Part shown: positions 1 through 5,766 of the stretch, piece by piece | Layout: every line of letters starts with the position of its first letter | How positions within the stretch are numbered: the first letter of the stretch is position 1 | NCBI GenBank assembly: GCA_018644785.1 | Contig: JABGPV010000304.1 | Coordinates: forward strand, 1-5,766 | DNA length: 5,766 nt | Direction: 5' to 3' | Source of the DNA: Deltaproteobacteria bacterium | Lineage (GTDB): Bacteria; Desulfobacterota; DSM-4660; Desulfatiglandales; Desulfatiglandaceae | Translations under genes and position numbers: made by a program | Notes under the pieces: generated by a model | What the model saw: the letters and a program-made list of their open reading frames with translations, nothing else | Database searches by the model: none | Told to the model about the DNA's origin: nothing

Positions 1-3000
1 TGTGTTCTGCTGATTGAAAAAGGGATTTCCCATGTCAAATGTATAGACCGGAAGCGGGTCCGAATTCCCGTTGAGCTGGAGGATATTGAGGATCGGGTGA
101 TTTGTGAAGATCTTATAGATCCTGAAACCGGTGAAGTTCTTCTGGAAGGCAACAGCCCTCTGACCATTGAAAAAATCGAGTCGATTCTGGAAAGAGGGAT
201 AACGAATATCGAATGCCTTGTTCTGGACGGGCACGGTATCAGTCGAAGCATTCGGGAGACATTGGTGGCGGACCGAATTAACACGCCGGAAGAGGCGGTC
301 CTCGATATTTACCGAAAAATGAGACCGAGCAGCCCCCCGACCCCCGAGGTGGCCGAAACCTTTTTTAATAATCTCTTTTTCAATATTGATACCTATGATC
401 TCTCACGCGTGGGAAGGCTTAAACTCAATTATCGTTTGAGCATGGAAGGGGTTTCTTTAGAACAGAGAACGCTCAGAAAGGAAGACATCTTTGGTACCGT
501 CGAGGAACTCATCAGGCTGAAAAGCGCGGAAGCCATGGTAGACGATATTGATAACCTCGGGAATCGGCGTGTGCGTGCTGTGGGTGAACTCCTCGAGAAT
601 CAATACCGTGTCGGTCTTGTGAGGATGGAAAGGGCCATCAAAGAGAGAATGAGTCTTCAAGAGGTGGAGACGTTGATGCCTCACGACCTCATTAACTCCA
701 AACCCGTTTCTGCGGTGGTGAAAGAATTTTTCGGCACGAGTCAGCTGTCCCAATTTATGGACCAGACGAATCCCTTGAGCGAGGTGACCCATAAGCGTAG
801 ACTTAGTGCTCTGGGACCTGGTGGGTTGACGCGGGAAAGAGCCGGATTTGAGGTTCGCGATGTGCATCCGACACACTACGGCAGGATTTGCCCAATTGAG
901 ACCCCTGAAGGGCCGAACATCGGGCTGATTGTTTCTTTGAGTACTTATGCGCAGGTGAATGAATTCGGCTTTATCGAGACGCCCTACAGACGTGTTTCGG
1001 ATAACAAGGCCACCGAAAGCCTGGAATATTTATCCGCCCTTGATGAAAAAGATTATCCCATAGCCCAGGCAAATGCGCCTTTGGATGATGGTGGGGGTTT
1101 TATACGCCATGAGGCGGCTGTACGGATTGAGGGAGAAGCGTTCAAGGTGCCTGTGGAGGATGTACGGTACATGGATGTATCACCGGACCAGTTGGTGAGC
1201 ATCTCTGCCTCTTTGATCCCTTTTCTGGAGCATGATGATGCAAACAGGGCACTGATGGGTTCTAACATGCAGCGTCAGGCGGTACCGCTTTTGAAGGCCA
1301 AAGCACCCCTTGTGGGAACCGGGGTGGAAAAGGTGGTGGCAAGGGATTCAGGCATTTCGGTGATCGCTAAAAGAGATGGCGTCATCGAACATGTGGATGC
1401 GTCTCGAATTGTTATTCGTTTTACCGACACAGGTGAAAATGACGACTCCGAAGTGGAAATCTGCAAGCTCACAAAGTTCAGACGGTCCAATCAGAACAGC
1501 TGCTATAATCAGAAACCCATTGTGAAAAAGGGCGAAATCGTAAAAAAGGGGCAGATTATTGCTGACGGGCCTGCCATGGAACAGGGGGAGCTTGCCCTGG
1601 GCCGAAACGTGATGGTGGCCTTCATGAGCTGGGGAGGGTATAATTTTGAGGACTCTATCCTCATCAGCGAACGGGTTGTAAAAGAGGATGTATACACCTC
1701 CATCCATATCGACGAATTTGAAATTCTGTCCCGCGATACCAAGCTGGGAAAAGAAGAGATTACTCGGGATATCCCCAATGTGGGCGAGGAGGCATTGAAA
1801 AACCTCGATGAGAGCGGGATCGTAAGGATCGGTGCGGAAATTGGTCCGGGCGACATTCTTGTGGGGAAAATTACGCCGAAGGGCGAAACGCAGCTTTCCC
1901 CTGAAGAGAAACTCTTAAGGGCCATATTCGGTGATAAAGCAGGCGATGTAAAAGACAGTTCCATGCGCGTTCCCCCCGGTGTGCACGGCACCGTTATTGA
2001 TGCCAAGGTGTTTTCACGAGGCGGTGTTGAAAAGGATGCGCGGGCCCTTGCCATTGAGGCGGAAGAAACCCTTCGCATGAGGAAGGATCTTCGAGACGAG
2101 ATCGATGTTGTGGAACGAAGCGCCAGAGAAAAGTTGTTGGGAATTCTGGAAGGAAAGGCGCTTAAAACAGATCTCTGTGACAAAAAGAGCGGGGCGGTTT
2201 TGCTGAAAAAAACCGCAATGATGACACGGCAAGATGTTGAATCCCTTCCCATCGAAGCGCTCGCATGGGCGGATGTGAAGGCGCCAATGGATGAAATTGA
2301 AAAGGTTGAGGCAATCGTTTTAAAGTATACCGCCAAGGCTGAGCACCTGACCACAATCTGTGAGAACAAAATAGAAAATTTTGACCTGGGAGATGAACTG
2401 GCGCCCGGGGTGGTTAAAATGGTGAAAGTGTATGTGGCGGTAAAACGGAAGCTGTCTGTCGGGGATAAAATGGCCGGCCGCCATGGCAACAAAGGGGTTT
2501 TGTCCCGAATACTGCCCATTGAAGACATGCCCTATTTTGCGGATGGAACCCCTGTGGACATTGTTTTAAATCCTTTGGGTGTGCCCTCACGGATGAATGT
2601 GGGTCAGGTGCTTGAAACCCATTTGGGATGGGCTTCCCATGGTATGGGTATGAAAGTTCGGGAGCTGTTTGGCAAGATCAATAGCCCCGGACTTCTCAGG
2701 GAAAAGTTCAAGAATTGGTTTTCCAAAGATGAATACCAGTCTTATTTTGCGAATTTGTCGGATGAGGAACTGCTGAAGGAATCGTCGTTAATGCTGGATG
2801 GCGTACCGCTGGCAACACCGGTATTTGACGGTGCTTCAGAAGAGGAGATCAAATCCTTCCTGGAGGAGGCCGGATTATCGGCCACCGGTCAGTCGGTACT
2901 TTATGACGGGCGTACAGGGGAGCCTTTTGACCAGGATGTCACTGTTGGTATTATGTATATCATGAAATTACATCATCTGGTGGATGATAAGCTGCATGCG

Positions 3001-3297
3001 CGTTCCATTGGACCGTATTCTCTGGTTACCCAACAGCCTCTGGGTGGAAAGGCGCAATTCGGGGGGCAGCGGTTGGGGGAGATGGAAGTGTGGGCCATGG
3101 AAGCCTACGGGGCAGCCTATACGCTCCAGGAGTTTCTAACCGTAAAATCAGATGATGTGGCGGGACGGACCCGCATGTACGAAAGAATTGTTAAGGGGAA
3201 TAATGCACTTGAACCCGGACTGCCCGAGTCGTTTAAGGTTCTGATGAAAGAACTGCAAAGCTTAGGCCTTGAAATGGAACTTTTTGAGGACAGCTGA
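1..3297 (+). CDS. rpoB: RNA polymerase beta subunit RpoB, 5'-truncated by the window edge
   Basis: This gene encodes the beta subunit of DNA-directed RNA polymerase, which with beta' forms the catalytic cleft and the RNA exit path. The frame is open from base 1, so the gene starts upstream; 1098 residues are present. Aligning from memory to E. coli RpoB, window residue 254 (D) matches D516, so about 262 residues are missing and full length is near 1360. Seen in order: the lobe; the rifampicin pocket (residues 247-269, with SQLSQFMDQ and [10 protein letters not shown]); [22 protein letters not shown] (422-429); GYNFEDS (547-553); a flap-region insertion (about 675-798, roughly 20 residues longer than in E. 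coli); [12 protein letters not shown] (821-832, lysines 823 and 831 matching K1065 and K1073); and the C-terminal segment [20 protein letters not shown], ending in ELFEDS before TGA. A GTG at 97 could be mistaken for the start but lies inside conserved sequence. rpoC follows after 40 bases. There is no frameshift and no missing key residue. Confidence 0.99.
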   Translation, partial: CVLLIEKGISHVKCIDRKRVRIPVELEDIEDRVICEDLIDPETGEVLLEGNSPLTIEKIESILERGITNIECLVLDGHGISRSIRETLVADRINTPEEAVLDIYRKMRPSSPPTPEVAETFFNNLFFNIDTYDLSRVGRLKLNYRLSMEGVSLEQRTLRKEDIFGTVEELIRLKSAEAMVDDIDNLGNRRVRAVGELLENQYRVGLVRMERAIKERMSLQEVETLMPHDLINSKPVSAVVKEFFGTSQLSQFMDQTNPLSEVTHKRRLSALGPGGLTRERAGFEVRDVHPTHYGRICPIETPEGPNIGLIVSLSTYAQVNEFGFIETPYRRVSDNKATESLEYLSALDEKDYPIAQANAPLDDGGGFIRHEAAVRIEGEAFKVPVEDVRYMDVSPDQLVSISASLIPFLEHDDANRALMGSNMQRQAVPLLKAKAPLVGTGVEKVVARDSGISVIAKRDGVIEHVDASRIVIRFTDTGENDDSEVEICKLTKFRRSNQNSCYNQKPIVKKGEIVKKGQIIADGPAMEQGELALGRNVMVAFMSWGGYNFEDSILISERVVKEDVYTSIHIDEFEILSRDTKLGKEEITRDIPNVGEEALKNLDESGIVRIGAEIGPGDILVGKITPKGETQLSPEEKLLRAIFGDKAGDVKDSSMRVPPGVHGTVIDAKVFSRGGVEKDARALAIEAEETLRMRKDLRDEIDVVERSAREKLLGILEGKALKTDLCDKKSGAVLLKKTAMMTRQDVESLPIEALAWADVKAPMDEIEKVEAIVLKYTAKAEHLTTICENKIENFDLGDELAPGVVKMVKVYVAVKRKLSVGDKMAGRHGNKGVLSRILPIEDMPYFADGTPVDIVLNPLGVPSRMNVGQVLETHLGWASHGMGMKVRELFGKINSPGLLREKFKNWFSKDEYQSYFANLSDEELLKESSLMLDGVPLATPVFDGASEEEIKSFLEEAGLSATGQSVLYDGRTGEPFDQDVTVGIMYIMKLHHLVDDKLHARSIGPYSLVTQQPLGGKAQFGGQRLGEMEVWAMEAYGAAYTLQEFLTVKSDDVAGRTRMYERIVKGNNALEPGLPESFKVLMKELQSLGLEMELFEDS

Positions 3298-3306
3298 TGG
3301 GCGTTG

Positions 3307-3319
3307 TGGCGCCAATTGG
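3307..3319. repeat. Two overlapping 8-bp palindromes in the rpoB-rpoC spacer
   Basis: The spacer (3298-3337) contains TGGCGCCA (3307-3314) and CCAATTGG (3312-3319), which share the bases CCA. Each is a perfect palindrome with no loop, so neither forms a good hairpin, and no T-run follows. This is therefore not an intrinsic terminator, and the spacer gives no sign of separate transcription of rpoC. The palindromes may be chance. Confidence 0.5.
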
Positions 3320-3321
3320 TG

Positions 3322-5766
<2,445 letters not shown>

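Noticed and set aside
97..99. GTG as the start of rpoB
   Set aside because: The same frame is open to base 1 and encodes beta-lobe sequence upstream ([10 protein letters not shown] resembles the E. coli VPVEL region). The true start is outside the window.
2206..2212. A7 runs in rpoB (2206-2212) and rpoC (4445-4451) as frameshift or slippage sites
   Set aside because: Neither is in the X_XXY_YYZ phase, both encode ordinary Lys-Lys in an intact frame, and seven As is short for strong transcriptional slippage.
1509..2528. Long open frame (339 codons) on the minus strand inside rpoB
   Set aside because: It lies wholly antisense to conserved rpoB sequence. The translation is low-complexity, rich in Ser, Arg and Phe, as expected from the reverse complement of a Lys/Glu/Gly-rich gene, with no recognisable domain.
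3297..3299. ATG overlapping the rpoB stop as the rpoC start
   Set aside because: It is in a different frame from RpoC and that frame stops at 3450-3452. The conserved RpoC N-terminus is read from the TTG at 3338.

Overview
The window is one continuous piece of the core RNA polymerase operon, read entirely on the + strand. It holds the 3' four-fifths of rpoB (beta subunit, bases 1-3297), a 40-base spacer, and the 5' 60% or so of rpoC (beta' subunit, bases 3338-5766). Both genes run off the window, rpoB on the left and rpoC on the right. There is no other gene-sized unexplained stretch, and I see no mobile element, CRISPR array, RNA gene or accessory system.

Organism: both proteins are of the proteobacterial/Desulfobacterota type. 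RpoB carries the large insertion in the flap-proximal region found in E. coli. RpoC lines up with E. coli without net indels from residue 1 to the catalytic aspartates at 460/462/464. The RpoC N-terminus ([16 protein letters not shown]) and other wording resemble what I remember of sulfate-reducing Desulfobacterota such as Desulfobacterales. That placement is from memory of the family, not from a search. Base composition looks even, and nothing suggests horizontal transfer.

Function: beta and beta' together form the catalytic cleft of RNA polymerase. The window contains the rifampicin pocket, the GYNFED and [12 protein letters not shown] active-site segments and the C-terminal region of beta. 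From beta' it contains the first zinc site, clamp helices, switch 2, the Mg-binding NADFDGD loop, the secondary-channel rim helices and the bridge helix. The beta' trigger loop and three of the four cysteines of the second zinc site lie beyond the right edge.

Translation of rpoC must begin at a TTG (3338), because an in-frame stop lies 15 bases upstream and no other start codon fits between. The spacer has no terminator, so the two genes are almost certainly co-transcribed.

No new biological system is visible. The points worth a second look are small: the TTG start, substitutions at two ppGpp site 1 positions in beta', an in-phase slippery heptamer in rpoB, and a short ORF that overlaps the rpoB stop and the rpoC start.
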